In this document: in pieces, positions 34,536-47,492 of the stretch
Layout of the letters: every line of letters starts with the position of its first letter
Position numbering within the stretch: the stretch's first letter is position 1
Assembly: GCA_000827325.1 (NCBI GenBank)
Contig: KN832870.1
Coordinates: forward strand, 5,084,001-5,148,000
Length of the DNA stretch: 64,000 nucleotides
Direction: 5' to 3'
Source: Oidiodendron maius Zn
Taxonomy: Eukaryota > Ascomycota > Leotiomycetes > Myxotrichaceae
Position numbers and translations under genes: made by a program
Notes under the pieces: model-generated
Database searches by the model: none
Told to the model about the DNA's origin: nothing
The model's input: only the letters and a program-made list of their open reading frames with translations

Positions 34536-37500
34536 CTAATCGCTATCTTCATCAAAGTCATCCTCCTCGCTCTCATCTTGCACAACTCCTGACATGTCGT
34601 CCTCATCGTCATCATCCAGATCGATATAGACTGGTTTTTTGGCCTTTGATACTGCTGCGCGCGGTGGCCGGCCACGGGCGACAGGCTTTGGTGGCAGACT
34701 GTCGTTGTCTTCCATCTCCTCGTCCTCGTCATCGCTGAAGGCATGCTTTGAGGCTTGCGCTTTGTTCTGCTTAGCGGCATACGCCTTTGCTGCAGGAGAC
34801 AATGCGACCGGTTTAGATTTGGCCGGGGCAGCAGGGGCGGTCTTCTTCGCTACCAGAGGCTGCTTTGGCTTTGGCCCACGTTTAGCTGGAGCTTTCGCAG
34901 CAGCAACATTGACGGAAGCCTTTGGAACGGGAATAGGCTCATCGTCATCCGACAAGAAGCTGTTGATGGTCTTCTTTACAGCCGGAGCCGCCTTCTGCGG
35001 AGAGGATTTCGCTAGCAACTCGTAATTTGTCTCGTCCGCATCTGATAGATCAAAGGCCCGAGATGGTTTTGACTTAAGGGTATGCTTAGGCATCTCGGAG
35101 CTGCTACTTGGTCCTTCTCCCTGGCCGGTACCTGGGCGTGACATGGCAAAGAGGGATAGTCGTCCGGTTTTTGCACCGGCGCTGCTAGTTTCACCACTGA
35201 TTCCCTTCACCATATCGCCAACGTCCCCAAGGAATTTACCATCATCGCTCTCTGACTCTTCGTCAAACTCCTCAATCCACTTCTTGGGCGCCGCTGCTGC
35301 AGCACGCTGGTTTCTATTGTTTGCAGGGACTGGCTGCTCGCTCGGTGCGCGAGATGTCTTTACGAGTGCCGCAAAGTCATCATCTGACATCCCAGACATC
35401 TCAGCTCCATCTGAGCCAGCACCAGACTGGGGTTTGGACTTAGGCTTGGCTTGGAACATCTCGAGGAAGCCTTTATGTGGCTTCTGCTCGACCTTGGTAA
35501 CGCCTTTAGTCTGGCTCGACTTCGGGACCTTGGATTTACTGGGATTGAAGTCGTCGTCTTCATTCTTAGCTCGCCCTTTCGTGGTGCGGCCAGCACCAAT
35601 CTTTCGAGATGCTCGACGACCCTTGCTTCGAATATCTTTCTCATATTCAGCATCCTCTCTGAGCTGGATCTCCCATTCTTGGGCGAAGGCGTCGAGATCT
35701 TGACACCACAAATCCTTCTCCTCAAGTGCCCGTAAAATGCTATGTTCCTCCTTCTTGTTCATCATCTGCTGCTTGAGCTTGTCAACACGTTCTTGTGTGA
35801 GAGACCAGATGGGTAGCTATCTACGTTAGCAGTGTAATACCGAAACATAACATAGTAACTTACTCCAAGAAGATAATCAAAGTCGCGGGCACCAGACTCT
35901 TCATCTGCAGTAACTTCATCTTCGTTTTCAACAACATCCTCCGTTTCTTCTGCCCTTTTCGCATCTTTACCTTTGGGAAAAGGCTCGTATTCGCGCTTGC
36001 GGAGTTCGGCGACAAGAACTGGCTTCTTCTTCTTGGAGACAACGAGTTTGTTATCAATAATTTCCATGACAAATCTAGCCTGGTTCTTGAGCTTGCGGTA
36101 CTCGGTGTCGATTTTTTGTAATTGGTATTCCTGTACGGGGTCAGGAGCTATCCAGAATGAAACCCATTGACACTTACCTTCCGCTTAGAGTACATGCTCA
36201 GCCGGTACTCATAAAACTCCTCCAAGATATCCTCAACCTTCTCGTATTTCCGTATCCTGCCTTGAAGATCGAAGGCAACTAGGTTTGAGGTTGCGATGGT
36301 TTTGTTTAGCTTAAATCGCTCAGCAAGTCCACCTGCAATTGCGGCCTTCATATGCTTCTCGTCCAATTGGATGACGAAGTGCACATTTTTATGGTCGTTG
36401 AATTCTTTATAGTCTTTGATGAATGAAGGAACCTTCTCGGCCTTGATGATCTCCTCAAGCCGGGCTTTGAAGTCATCAGTCCAAGTACGGATTGGCAATT
36501 CGGTGATTTCGACCTCATTATCACCTGTCTCGTTAATTATGCCGTTGAATTTGTAGCGGTCAGGGCCAGCTTCCTCGGGGGCACCTTTCCATCCACGGAA
36601 CCAAGGCATCATAGTCTGGAAAGGCTCTTCGCTCTCTTGTCCCTCCAAACGACCCATGCGGCGCTTCAAGTTGTTAACCACATCAATGGGGTGGTAGTTG
36701 GGAATTGAGGTACTCCAGCCTGTGCCAATACCTTCTGCACCGTTGATAAGGACCATTGGCACTACCGGAGCATATACGATAGGCTCGATTTGTCGACCAT
36801 CGTCAGTGTTATACTCGTAGATGGGCTCATCAAGGGCAGAAAAGACGCGCCTAGCAAACGGCGACAGGCGAGTGAAGATGTAACGAGGACTGGCAGCATC
36901 GCTACCTCCTGCAAGTCTGCTACCGAAACTTCCACTCGGCTCTAGGCAGTTGACATTGTTCGACCCTACAAAATTTTGCGCCAGACCAATGATTGTCTGG
37001 TTCATCGAAGCGTCACCATGGTGATAAGCCGTGTTCTCAGAGACATAGCCAGCCAGCTCAACGACCTTCGTGTCTCTGACAAGATTACGCTTGAAGCAGG
37101 CGTACATAACCTTTCGCTGACCTGGTTTGAGACCATCGATCACGGAGGGAATAGAACGGAGGTTATCAGCCATACTGAAAAGAATTAGTTCCTTGTTGAC
37201 GAAATCATTGTAGGTGAGGGTCTTCAGAGAGTGATCAAGGTAAGTCCCGGGAAGAAAGTTTCCGAGCCAAACTTTACGGGCATCAGCCTTCTTCTTCGAG
37301 AAGGCAAGATCAAACATCTCCTCTTCCTCTGGCTTCATCGTCTCGAATTCTCTTAAGTGATCATCCAAATGTCCGAAGTAAATCATTGCATCTTCCGGAG
37401 AACTGGAACCCAACCCTTTGAGATACTTCTGCTTCCAACTTCTGTCACTTTGATGTCCCTCTCTCCACTCTTCGAATTGCGGCATGGAGAAGAAATATTT

Positions 37501-39784
37501 GGTGCTGATAGGTTTCTTAGGATTAGGCCCTTTCCAGATCTTGACAATGGGTGTGATAAACTCTTGGAAGAAGTCGGGCAGTTTGAGCAGGCTTGGGAAC
37601 TGGACCTGGAGAAAGTTAATCAAGAGGCCTTTGATATGAGAACCGTCATGATCTTGATCCGCCATGATCATTAGATGACCATATCGAAGGCCTTGCGTGT
37701 TGTTATAAATTTGCTTGTGTTTCAATCCCAGAAACTGCTTAATGTTCTGAATCTCGACATTCTTCGATATCTGGTCAATTGATGCATCCCGGACGTTGAG
37801 CAATTTGCCACGAAGAGGGAATACGCCAATGCGGTCAGGGTCAAGGATCGCTCGACCGGCAACAGCAAGACCTTTGGCGGAATCACCTTCAGTAAGGATC
37901 AACGTGCATTCGTGTCCACGTCTGGTACCAGCTAAGTTGGCATCTACCAACTTGGGATTACTCATGCGAGAGCGTTTATTGCCATCACTCTTGGCCAGTT
38001 GCTGATCAGCCTTCGCTTGAGCGAAATCGAGAATGTTTTTCACGGCATCTGTCTGACTTATCTTCTTCAAGAACGCTTCGGAAAGAACGCACGTACTACC
38101 AAACTGCTTGACTTTGGTAGTGAGCTGTTCTTTGGTCTGAGAGGTGAAGGCAGGGTTGGTGATTAAGCAATTCACGAAGAGGAAAATGTGATTTCGAATT
38201 TGATTCACTTTTAGTGCAGCACCCTTTTTGTTCTGTTTCTTCACTACTTCTTGAAGCTTGTCGCATATCTGGTCTGCGATGTAGTTGACGTGAGTACCTC
38301 CAGAGGTGGTGGCAATTGAATTGACGAATGAGACCTGTTGAAAGGACCCGTCGGAGACTGCAAACCCGACCTTCCAACAGGCGTGTGCTTTCTCATCTTC
38401 GATGATAACAGATGCTGCAGCAGGCTCGGAACTGTCCTCCACTCCACGCTCCTTCTTAATGGCACTCGCGTACATCTCGACATATTTCTTGAAGTTGAGC
38501 TTAATTTCAGTGCCGTTGAGATATACTTTGACACCTTTCACAGTTCCGGCCATATCATAGACCCGACGCTTGACTAGGGCTTCAAAATCATCATCAATGC
38601 CGTCCATCTTGAATCTCTTGTAGTCGGGCGTGAAGGTGACTCTAGTAAAATCAGATGACTTGCTGGACGATATCTTTGGTTTGCCCATGTTGGCCATATT
38701 ATCGGTCCAAGTTTGCTTGTATCTCTTGCCTCTGCTGGAATCTTGAGTCTCAAGTGTGAATTGAGAGCTAAAAATATTACAAAGCTTCGCTCCGTAACCA
38801 TTTCGACCGCCAGTGGTCTTTTGTTGCTCATCATCATAGTTCGAACCTGTCAAGAGGTGGCCAAAAATCATTTCAGGGATATACATCTTTTCTTTCTGTA
38901 TTTGACAGATTAGCAAAATCCAAGAGTGATAGACGGCAGAACGTAAACCTACATCGTGGATTTCAACTGGAATACCAGAGCCATCGTTTTCTACGCTAAT
39001 GTCACCCTTCTCTCTATCCATAACCACCTTAATGACTTTCATATTGGGATCGTTTTGTTTGTTGTCTGCTGCATTGACAAGAATCTCGTCGAATATTTTG
39101 TAGAGACCCGGAACAAAGCTTACTTTGCGATACTCCATTTGGGAAGTCTCAGAGTTGAACACTAATCAATTAGCAAAATGATAAACAAGAGAAAGAGAAT
39201 TACCAACCCCACATCGACTCAGTTGTTCGCTCAACAGACCCAATGTATGTATCCGGGCGCTTGATGATGTGTTGAAGATGCGTGAGCCTCTGATACTGCT
39301 CGGTTGCTGACTTTTTGCTGGATGCCCCTTTCGCCAATGGCTCGTCCAGCTGCATACTCTCATTTTCAATGCCCTGAAGTGGTTGGGACCCGCCTGATTT
39401 CTTTACTGGGCCCTTCTTTTGCTTCTTCGCACTTGGCGGAGTATTGGAAAGAAGTGAGCCTTGGCCAAAGGCCTCAGGGTCAGATGGGGAGTCTTCCTCA
39501 TCGCTCTCAGGCTTAGCTCTTTTCTTAGATGCCGTCTTTGAGGTTGCAAGGGTCGTCTGGACGAGCTTCTTTGTACCTGCCTTTGGGGCCTTTGCGGCTG
39601 GAGCTTTCTTAGATGCAGGCTTCGCTTTCGGTTTCTGTACAGTGGACATTAGTATATTACATCCTGTGCCAATTGACTGTCTTTGGGCAGCTGCGGGGTA
39701 ACTCACAGGTACGGCGACAGGAGAAAATGCGTCGGAGTCTCCATAGTCGTCGAAGACAGAGTCATCCATCATCGAGTCCTCCAT
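34536..39784 (-). CDS. TOP2: DNA topoisomerase II
   Basis: Exons 39784-39707, 39634-39208, 39161-38953, 38895-36178, 36130-35864 and 35816-34536 give 1659 residues. The enzyme passes one DNA duplex through another in the nucleus. In order: a basic N-terminal extension of about 150 residues, longer than in yeast; the GHKL ATPase (RPDTYIGSVE, NDGSGIPVE, TGGRNGYGAKLCNIFS); the TOPRIM metal motifs EGDSAKG and DQDHDGSHIKG; the breakage-reunion core with catalytic Tyr910 in SPRYIFTRL; and an acidic and basic Ser/Lys-rich tail. The junction MWVFNSETSQ requires the donor GTTGGT. Two introns (39635-39706, 38896-38952) are multiples of three and contain no stop, so unspliced message would still be read through. 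Confidence 0.95.
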
Positions 39785-42566
39785 GGCGAAATGGATGTGG
39801 ACGAGATCGATCTACTTTTCGCTCTTCAGAGACTCATTAAAAGATTGGCTAGGGTGAGGTGCGACAGTTGTATCACTGCTGAATCTTCAATTAGGACTTT
39901 GTTGCTGGTGCTTGTTGTTGCTCTGTTGGAAGTAAATATTTACGCAGTAAACATACTTGATGTGATCGCGTCTCGCCAAAACGCGCTAAGATAAACTTCT
40001 CGCCTTGTGTGTAAGGCATTAAGTAAGGCAGAGATGGCTCTTCTCAGAAGTAATAATCTTGACCGTGTCACACAACACTCTCATTTGGATCATTTCGTGA
40101 TGCTTGAAAGTTTAATCCTCTCACATTAAGAATCCACTGTAACGCTGCATCGGCATTTAGCCCAGGCTGTCACTCCCGCATTCATTTTAACACCCACAAC
40201 GTGCAACAGCGATCGATCTCAGCACCGTGGACGCCATGAGGCACTTTTCTTATGAGACCGTGGGAGATGCATTGTCCCGTATCCGAACCTCCCGCTCTGT
40301 CCTACGCCCCGCGACCCGTGAGATGTACTATCAGCTTCAGCCAGGATTAATAGCTACTCCACTCGTTCTTGGTCTTAGACCTCAAATGCTCTGACCAGGT
40401 ACCTAGCACCGTTTCGGGGACAGATTGGAGAGTCCCGGTATGTGCTACTGTCTCATACGCATGGCCTCTCGGATATAGATTTCTTGCAATACTTGAGCCC
40501 GTGAATTGCGGCTGGACAAGTGTTTCCTCGGCGATTCAGATCCCGACGGGCCGTCCAACTCAGAATTCTAGGCCATGGTCAAAGATTGATGAACTTATGT
40601 AAGAAAATCAGTCTTTCTCTTTCCTTATCCTGTGGTAGTCCTACAACTTTACATTCTTAAAGGAAACTCTGACTGCTCAGACTCTGGCGATCTCACTGTA
40701 AGTCTTGCCATGAGGTCCCAAAACTGCTTCTATGGCTGGAGCTTTCGAGTCCCGGACGAACACTGGTAATTAACGCCTTCCAAAAAGGCGAATTTCAACT
40801 GATTATGGGCAAGCCTAGGAGAGCTTAACCCACCAAACCCTGGAAAGATCCGCTGGAAGGTGCAATTTTCGTTTGTCGAAATAAGTAGGCGAGAACATGG
40901 TTGGCCTAAATGACATGAAGCGACTCATCCACAAGGCGGATAAGTGCATATGTTGTCGATTTTTATTGTACGCCATGTCCATGTCTTGGAGGTTGCGACT
41001 CGAGACCTAGTCCTCAAATTCGTCTACTCTTGTCTATGGATCATGTGATACGACGGAGAAAGCATCTCCTCATAACTTTTATTCGGTTTTGATAGTTGAT
41101 GCAGCTTACGTTAACTGGAGTATTCATGCTTTTGATTTGTATTCATTCGTCATCTCCCCTTTCCGAACAATATTATGAAGCTAGGTGTAGCATTAGCATA
41201 CCGTACCTGTGGTGCAGTAGAAGCACTCCACTGATTTCGAGGTGTGAAATACCAACCACGGAATCCCGCCATGCGCCTGCAAGCAGCCTCTGGCTTTGCG
41301 TCCATCTTCAAATGACACCTGCAGTCCCCGCTTTAGCCGCGGCTGGGGAACATTCTCTTCCCTTTCTCGAAGAGTGGAGAGTCCTCTGTGGGCCTTCAGA
41401 ATAAAAATGTCATGAATGCGGCTAGGGACATGATAACTGTGAGCAGATATGCTGTATCCACCATAGCTAGATGTCAAAATGTACCCCAATGGCATAGCTG
41501 AGATGATATGGTGGTCGCATCCATCATCGAATGCGAGACATGACCGGTCGGTTCAGGCATTGGGGATGGTAGTGTCCACGTGCATCGAGTCAAGCAAAGC
41601 TGCATCTGAACTCTGGCATTAATTGCTATAACCCTTTTGTTCTCTTCCAGGTGTGTCTGTCCATCACGGTAGTGTACCCGCGACTGCTGCAGGTTCCCGG
41701 CCCAGCACCTCTTCACCAGCAGCTCTGTGCCCAGCGGTTTCGTCACTCATTTTCAAACAAGCCCTATTCGGGTCGGGAAATAGCACGATATTTGTTGGTA
41801 TCAAACTCCTATGATGGAACTTTTGCTGGACATTCAATGCTGTCATGTACCGGGTAGTCAATTTTCTCTCATCAGGAATCCTGCAATACTGCGTCTTTGT
41901 TACCGCTTAGTACCACCTCTTACCTCGACCTTTCCCTAGAACGTGTCTGTGGATTACTCCTAGAAATTGCCGGCTCCATGTTGATGATTATCGGACTGCA
42001 GAGAGCTGCCCAAACCTCTTCTACACACAGCTTACTATTTTAGGTTCAGCTCTACGATGTCGACTTTCACCTGACCAGTTGCATTCTAATCTAGAGAATT
42101 TGAATCAAAGATATCATTTTCTTGTCCAGGAGTCAGTGATTCAAGATACATTGCCGCCAATTCTCTGATGGTGTTGACTTTAACCTCGAATTCAGAATAA
42201 GCGGTGGAGGAGAGCAAACGGACGACCCGGTCAGCCTCAGGACGGCTCCCGGACACGGCCAGCAAAGTCCTTTCATACCGAGGTAGTAACAACCAAGACA
42301 GCCCAGCACTGCCTGAGACTTCGTGAACCGCACTGCTCGCCGGCGTCGAAGAAGCAGAGGTGCTTAAACTCATTATCTGCCGGGCCGCTTCACAAAGGCA
42401 CACGAATGGTTTATTTCTGAGCATCCGTTTGCCAATTCCAAAACACTTGCTCTCTGTTAATATCGATCTAGGCTGCCCGACAGTCTGTTCGTCATCGGGG
42501 AAATATTTTAACCTTGCAGAATTTAGACCTGTTGAGCACCAATCGAATCCAATACACTTCACCGCT
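39785..42566. promoter_or_regulatory. Long divergent intergenic region, TOP2 / APSES factor
   Basis: 2.8 kb, the longest gene-free stretch of the window. I see no coding exon with family resemblance on either strand, although a 171-codon open frame runs antisense at 42086-42601. Most of it is probably the promoter and long 5' leader of the APSES gene, as is common for developmental regulators in filamentous fungi. Confidence 0.45.
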
Positions 42567-44171
42567 ATGCTCTCTGTGGCATCTCTCCTTAACCCTGTCA
42601 AGTCGGAGGCGCGAGGGACACGACTACCATCAAGTCCTTCGTCTATCGCAACTTCTTCTTCTCATGATAGTGCACAACTACCCACTCAATCATCCAGCAA
42701 GAAACAGAAGATGAGTAAGGATGGCGCTATCTTTGCCAAGGGTAAGATAAAAGGTGATGTCAATTTCCCACCATTTGAGCAATTTGATCAGGAGACCATA
42801 CGCGAAGTGAAGAAGTTCGAGGTGTATCCTCTTGGCAAAGTGCGAGAATACTGTCGCCACATCCCTTACAATAGCGAGAAGAAGACATTCCTAGAGAAGA
42901 CGGGCCGAGAAAGCTTTGAGGGTATGTTGGGTTATAAGACGGAAGACAGCCGCTGACAATTTCTGACCCTTGCTGATTCCGATTGCAGTCTTCCAATACA
43001 CCTTTAAAGTCCCTGGAGACGACAAGGAGTATGCCGTTATGTGGGATTACAACATCGGACTCGTTCGTATTACGCCATTTTTCAAATGTTGCAAGTATTC
43101 GAAGGTGAATAGACTCTCTTACACCTCACATTCCAGATTTAATACAAGCTTTTAGACGACGCCAGCCAAGATGCTGCACATGAATCCTGGGCTCAAGGAG
43201 ATCACCCACAGCATTACCGGTGGTGCTTTGGCGGCACAAGGTATATCAACACTCTAGCACCTCTACGACAAGCTGCTAACTACATGATAGGGTACTGGAT
43301 GCCCTACTCATGCGCGCTTGCAGTCTGTGCAACATTCTGTTTTCATATCGCCGGAGCACTTATTCCCATCTTCGGTCCTAGTTTTCCCTCGCAATGTGTC
43401 CCTCTGGAGGCACCGGAATATGGCAGAATGATTATTGACAGGTCCTTGATCATTACTGCAACCGAAGAGGCAGAAGCATTCCGCCAGCACTACAGCAGGT
43501 TCACGCCCATATCAGCGCCGCGGACGAGCTTCTCTCCTCAATATTCAGAAAGCAATGAGCTCAGTGGTATTGCTTCATCTGTTCTCGGGCGCAGATTACG
43601 CCTGAAACGCACTATTATAAATAATCCATATGGAACGTCCGATGCGGATCGGGACACAAATGGTAGCGAGAGCAGCTCTGGAGATGCTTATTTCCGCTCG
43701 GCAGGAACGCCAGCCAGTATGTCCAGCACTTCTCAACGCTGGATCCAAAATACGGTCTCGCATTTCGCCAACTCTTGTATTAATATCTCTCCTCTACCAG
43801 CTCCGGGGGCGCCAAATCCCTGGTTAAGCGCCATCCCGCGCTCCACCGGTCTCCCAGATGTGAATATGGCGGCTACGTGGCGCGGTAAGCGCCGGGTCGA
43901 GGAAGTAGATACGGATGACCGTGGCTACGACGGTGAAGAAAGTTGCGAGAGTGTCACAGACGACAAGAGTGCCGATGGCGAGAAGCCTGCAGACAAAGAT
44001 TGCAACAAAGACGAAAATCTCATTGGGGGTGTGGAGAAGAAGGCTGCGTGGCTGCTCATGAAACTCAGTGTTAAGGATGGGGAACGTGCCAAGGGGTCTC
44101 TGCAGGCGGAGAAAGGCAAAATAGTAGGTGAAGGGCCTAGAATTAAGAGGAGGAGGGCTACAAGTATGTGA
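42567..44171 (+). CDS. APSES-type (KilA-N) transcription factor, Xbp1-like
   Basis: Exons 42567-42921, 42989-43104, 43156-43240 and 43291-44171 give 478 residues. The APSES DNA-binding domain spans about residues 85-200. It contains [54 protein letters not shown], and the helix-turn-helix region [23 protein letters not shown] then [20 protein letters not shown], given here in pieces. The last pieces match the Xbp1/Mbp1-type subgroup found in filamentous ascomycetes. The C-terminal half is disordered, Ser-rich and then acidic, ending in a basic KRRRAT tail. APSES factors govern cell cycle, stress response and development; the targets here are unknown. The ATG at 42567 follows a long leader whose frame is open but has no earlier ATG. 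Confidence 0.87.
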
Positions 44172-44571
44172 GGCCACCAGATAGTCGAGGAAAATTGGTA
44201 AAGCAGAGAGAGTTGATACTGATATGGGCTCGTGAGATGGATGTGCACTACTGTTAATGATTTGGGACTACAAGAATGGAGGAATATTTAGTTTTGTGCT
44301 GCATTTTCTTCTAGGCTATCTGTTTGTATGCCTACTTGTACTCGTACATTCAATTCTATGGTTCAGTAACACCGATTCGCATGGACGCCATAAGGCTATG
44401 ATTTAACCCACTGTTCGTCCGCATATCTCTCGGCGTTTGATCATTTTCCCTCTTGCCATGGGCGTTGTTGTCTTGTCAATCACTTCCGCATACTTTACAG
44501 CCGTTTGTAAGTTTGTTTCCATCACAGTCATTCAGGCCTGTCATCCATCCGATTCATTTCGTAGGGAGGGA
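44172..44571. other. Convergent 3' ends
   Basis: 400 bp between the APSES and CNS1 stops, which face each other. Nothing else is seen. Confidence 0.5.
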
Positions 44572-45828
44572 TCATCCGTCTTTCTCGGCAGCTTTCTTCA
44601 GCTTGAACTCTTTCACCCACATCTCTGCGCGTGTCTTTGGAACCACAAAGATCTTGACCACGTCATCGACAACCTCCACGTTACCTTCACTTAGGACCTT
44701 TAGAAATGTGACCTTCCTTCCAACTTTTATTAGTCCTCCAGTAACTGTTTCCATGTAACACTCCACACTGGTCGGAGTATATTCGCCCTTGCTATCCCAC
44801 GGAACAGGCAAAATGTAAGCAAGATGATCGCCCAACGTTTGCATCTCATTGAACGCCTTAATAAAATCAGACTCCAACGCCAGCGGGTACAACAGCACAG
44901 TTGGAAATGATAAAGATGAGGCGGGGTCCACAGGATCGGGAGTTAATTCCACCTTAGCATCTTCCATTTCTGGCGGCTGCGCTGTTTTCCGGGTTTTGAT
45001 GTTGCGCGCCTTGAGAGCGGCTTTCAACGTCGCGTCCTCCTTCTGACGTCGTACCCCCCTCTCGATCTCTTTCCGCTTCTTCTCGGTGACCTTCTCGTTC
45101 TTTTTGATTATCTCACTTGACACTTCATGTAACGCTTTGTTCTCAGGGTCAATCTCCAGTCCCTTAGTGCATGCATCGTCGGCCTCAGCTATTTTGTCCA
45201 AGGCGAGCAGCGCCTTCGCAGAGCGGTAGTACGCTTTGATATTCCTCTTATTGATCCTTATAGCACTCCCGCAATCCATCACGCAGCTCCTGTAATTCTT
45301 GAGTATCAGATGGCATGCTGCACGGTTGCTCAGACATGCTTCCAATACAGAAACCTCCTTCTTAACCTCCTCCTGGTCCGCAGCGATACCCTCGCCGTTT
45401 TGGCGTTTCCGCGCCTCGACCAACAGAACTTGTATACTTTTCGTATAAAATTCCTTCGCATCTTTCCAATTTTGTTCCTTGAAGCACTCGTTCCCTCGTT
45501 CCTTAAACCCAGATGCGACTTTTAAGGGCGTGCCTTCGTAGGCCAGCGCTTTTATAGCTTCGAGATCATCGTTCTCTTCCAGGGATGTCATGAAGAGTGG
45601 CAATTTGTTCAGATCCGCTAATATCTCGCCGGCCGGCTTATCTCGAAGGGCAGCCATGGCGGGGGGGAGCTCAGGGGTAGTCCCATCTTTTGAAATCGAT
45701 GGAGGGGCGGAGGAAAATGCACTCATAGCCTGGGTAAAGAGGTCTGCAGCGGGCTGCTGGGAGAAATCCTGCTTGCTAGAGACATTTGCCTTACTGGCAA
45801 AGTCGCCTGGGAGCTCTTCGATCTTCAT
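44572..45828 (-). CDS. CNS1: Hsp70/Hsp90 co-chaperone CNS1 (TTC4 family)
   Basis: A single exon of 418 residues; the start at 45828 (MKIEELPG) was chosen over an in-frame upstream ATG at 45888 because family members start there. Three TPRs lie at about residues 110-225: FKERGNECFKEQNWKDAKEFY, LSNRAACHLILKNYRSCVMDC (given in parts) and AYYRSAKALLALDKIAEA. They are built to hold the C-terminal EEVD of Hsp90 or Hsp70. A charged helix (EKKRKEIERGVRR) links to the C-terminal wheel domain with YPLALESDFIKAF and the ending WVKEFKLKK. Cns1 is essential in yeast and supports translation factor folding with Hsp90. Divergent from the glutathione transferase gene. Confidence 0.92.
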   Translation of the reverse strand: MKIEELPGDFASKANVSSKQDFSQQPAADLFTQAMSAFSSAPPSISKDGTTPELPPAMAALRDKPAGEILADLNKLPLFMTSLEENDDLEAIKALAYEGTPLKVASGFKERGNECFKEQNWKDAKEFYTKSIQVLLVEARKRQNGEGIAADQEEVKKEVSVLEACLSNRAACHLILKNYRSCVMDCGSAIRINKRNIKAYYRSAKALLALDKIAEADDACTKGLEIDPENKALHEVSSEIIKKNEKVTEKKRKEIERGVRRQKEDATLKAALKARNIKTRKTAQPPEMEDAKVELTPDPVDPASSLSFPTVLLYPLALESDFIKAFNEMQTLGDHLAYILPVPWDSKGEYTPTSVECYMETVTGGLIKVGRKVTFLKVLSEGNVEVVDDVVKIFVVPKTRAEMWVKEFKLKKAAEKDG

Positions 45829-46259
45829 TGTATAAGTCTGAAGAGGGTCGAGTGATCTTGTCCTCTGGTCAGAATAAAATGGAAGCAAATAAAATTGTGG
45901 ATGGCTGGAGCGGAATCCCGCCCCACCGGCGGAATCTTATCGGCCCCTCATTCCGTCGAGTGTACGATAAGGAAATATTACCAATCCACATCATAACGGG
46001 GTTAGGGAATTCGGACATATGATGAAGAGATGGCATCATGCTAGTCCTGCCTACATTCGGATAATTTAATTAGAAATCTCTTGGAAGAAATATATATAGG
46101 CTAGTATACCCCTCTCTATTGGCTTCTTTAGTTACCTTTTCACTCTCCTGTCCTCATTTTCTGGTTCGCATATTAGTCGACTTGTTACCCACAACCGCTC
46201 TCATAAATTGAGAACTCTCAGTAACTACCTCAAGCACACTTTATACAAACTCACTCAAG
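45829..46259. promoter_or_regulatory. Divergent promoter, CNS1 / glutathione transferase
   Basis: 431 bp shared by two divergent genes. It contains the TATA-like tract TATATATA at 46091-46098, about 160 bp upstream of the glutathione transferase ATG, and a pyrimidine-rich stretch after it. Confidence 0.5.
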
Positions 46260-47040
46260 ATGGCTCCCAAAATCACTCTCTATACTGCCCATCTTTGTCC
46301 TTGGGCTCATCGTTCTCAAATTGCCCTCCGTGAACTTGGTCTTGAATTTGAGACCGTTATCATTGATCTCTCGGTTCCCCGCACACCGGAATATCTCGCT
46401 ATCAACCCCCGCGGTCTTGTCCCGGCCTTATCTTACGACGGTAAGATCCTGTATGAGTCTGGACTTATTGCTCAATTCCTCGTCGATGCGCATCCCAGCC
46501 ACCTTGCCAAGACCAGCTCCGAACCTGGCGGGGCTCTTCAGAGATTCCAGATCGGATTCTTCGTTGACACATACTTTACTAAAGCACAACCCAACTTACA
46601 AGCAGCCGTGCTAGCATCGGGAGAGGAAAAAGTGGCATTGGCAACCAAGTATGTGGATGCCATTGTCAAGGAGATCGAGCCTCTCCTCTCTGATGCTGCG
46701 CCATTCTTTGGAGGTTCAAGTCGCCTCACCTTAGCAGAGGTATGAGAGCCCCATTTTCAATAACAAAGTAACAAAGGTAATTGCTAATCCTACATGTCTT
46801 ATAAAGGTCCAAACCGCATCATTCATCCTTCGAGCTCTCGCGCTGTCTAAACATGAAGATCTGCTTCCTGGATCAATCCTAACCACCCTATCAGAGAAAG
46901 CTCCTAACTTCTGGAAGTGGGCTCAAGCAGTCATTGTTGAGAAGAGTGTCACTGCCATCTGGGATGAAGACGTGGTTGTTAAGTCCAGCAGGGCCAGAAT
47001 TCAGAAGCTAGCTGCTGCAAAGGCCCAGAAAGTCCAATGA
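46260..47040 (+). CDS. Glutathione S-transferase, omega-like
   Basis: Exons 46260-46739 and 46807-47040 give 237 residues. The N-terminal thioredoxin fold has LYTAHLCPWAHR with a cysteine (CPWA) at the catalytic position, as in omega-class and related thiol-transferase GSTs. NPRGLVPALSYDGKILYES supplies the cis-proline and glutathione-binding SNAIL-like segment. The all-helical C-terminal domain includes FFGGSSRLTLAEVQTASF, split by the intron. The acceptor is AAAG. A cysteine rather than Ser or Tyr suggests deglutathionylation or dehydroascorbate-type reactions rather than conjugation; this follows from the class, not from this sequence alone. Probably cytosolic. Confidence 0.9.
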
Positions 47041-47492
47041 GGACGACTGTGAGACCCTGGCATTAGGGTTCTCACAAACAGAAGCTGGGCAATATTCCAC
47101 GAACAACAGATTTATGATCGAATCCGGACTTCTAGTGAATTTTAATGTTGCAATATCAGCTCAATCTCTAATCTATACCCGCAATAGTCATTTGTATCGT
47201 CATTTCCGTGCCTGTGCAGCACTTCTACGATTTATCCCACCAGTCGTTAAAGTTTGGACATCTTCCTGGTCGTTAGCTACTTCCCGACGTGTCTAAACGT
47301 AATAGGAGGCTAGGTTAATCACTCTATTGGGAAGTTTCAATACTCTTAAGTTATAATCCCAATTTAAGCATCTATTACAATTTAGACTCTTTCGCTCTTA
47401 GCTATTGGACGGGGTGATCTTTCCGTCTAAGGCTAGGATCTGAACTCAAGCAATATAGCCCTATCTGACGTTATTACGAGTCTCTACATCAT
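47041..47492. other. Convergent 3' ends
   Basis: 452 bp between the glutathione transferase and flavoprotein stops. No gene or repeat is recognised. Confidence 0.5.

Noticed and set aside
35143-35703. A 186-codon plus-strand frame opposite the TOP2 tail
   Set aside because: A shadow of the Lys/Ser-rich C-terminal region of topoisomerase II.
42086-42601. A 171-codon minus-strand frame as a protein-coding gene
   Set aside because: No family resemblance, no intron or promoter signs, and it overlaps the start of the APSES gene. Kept only as a possible antisense transcript in the findings.
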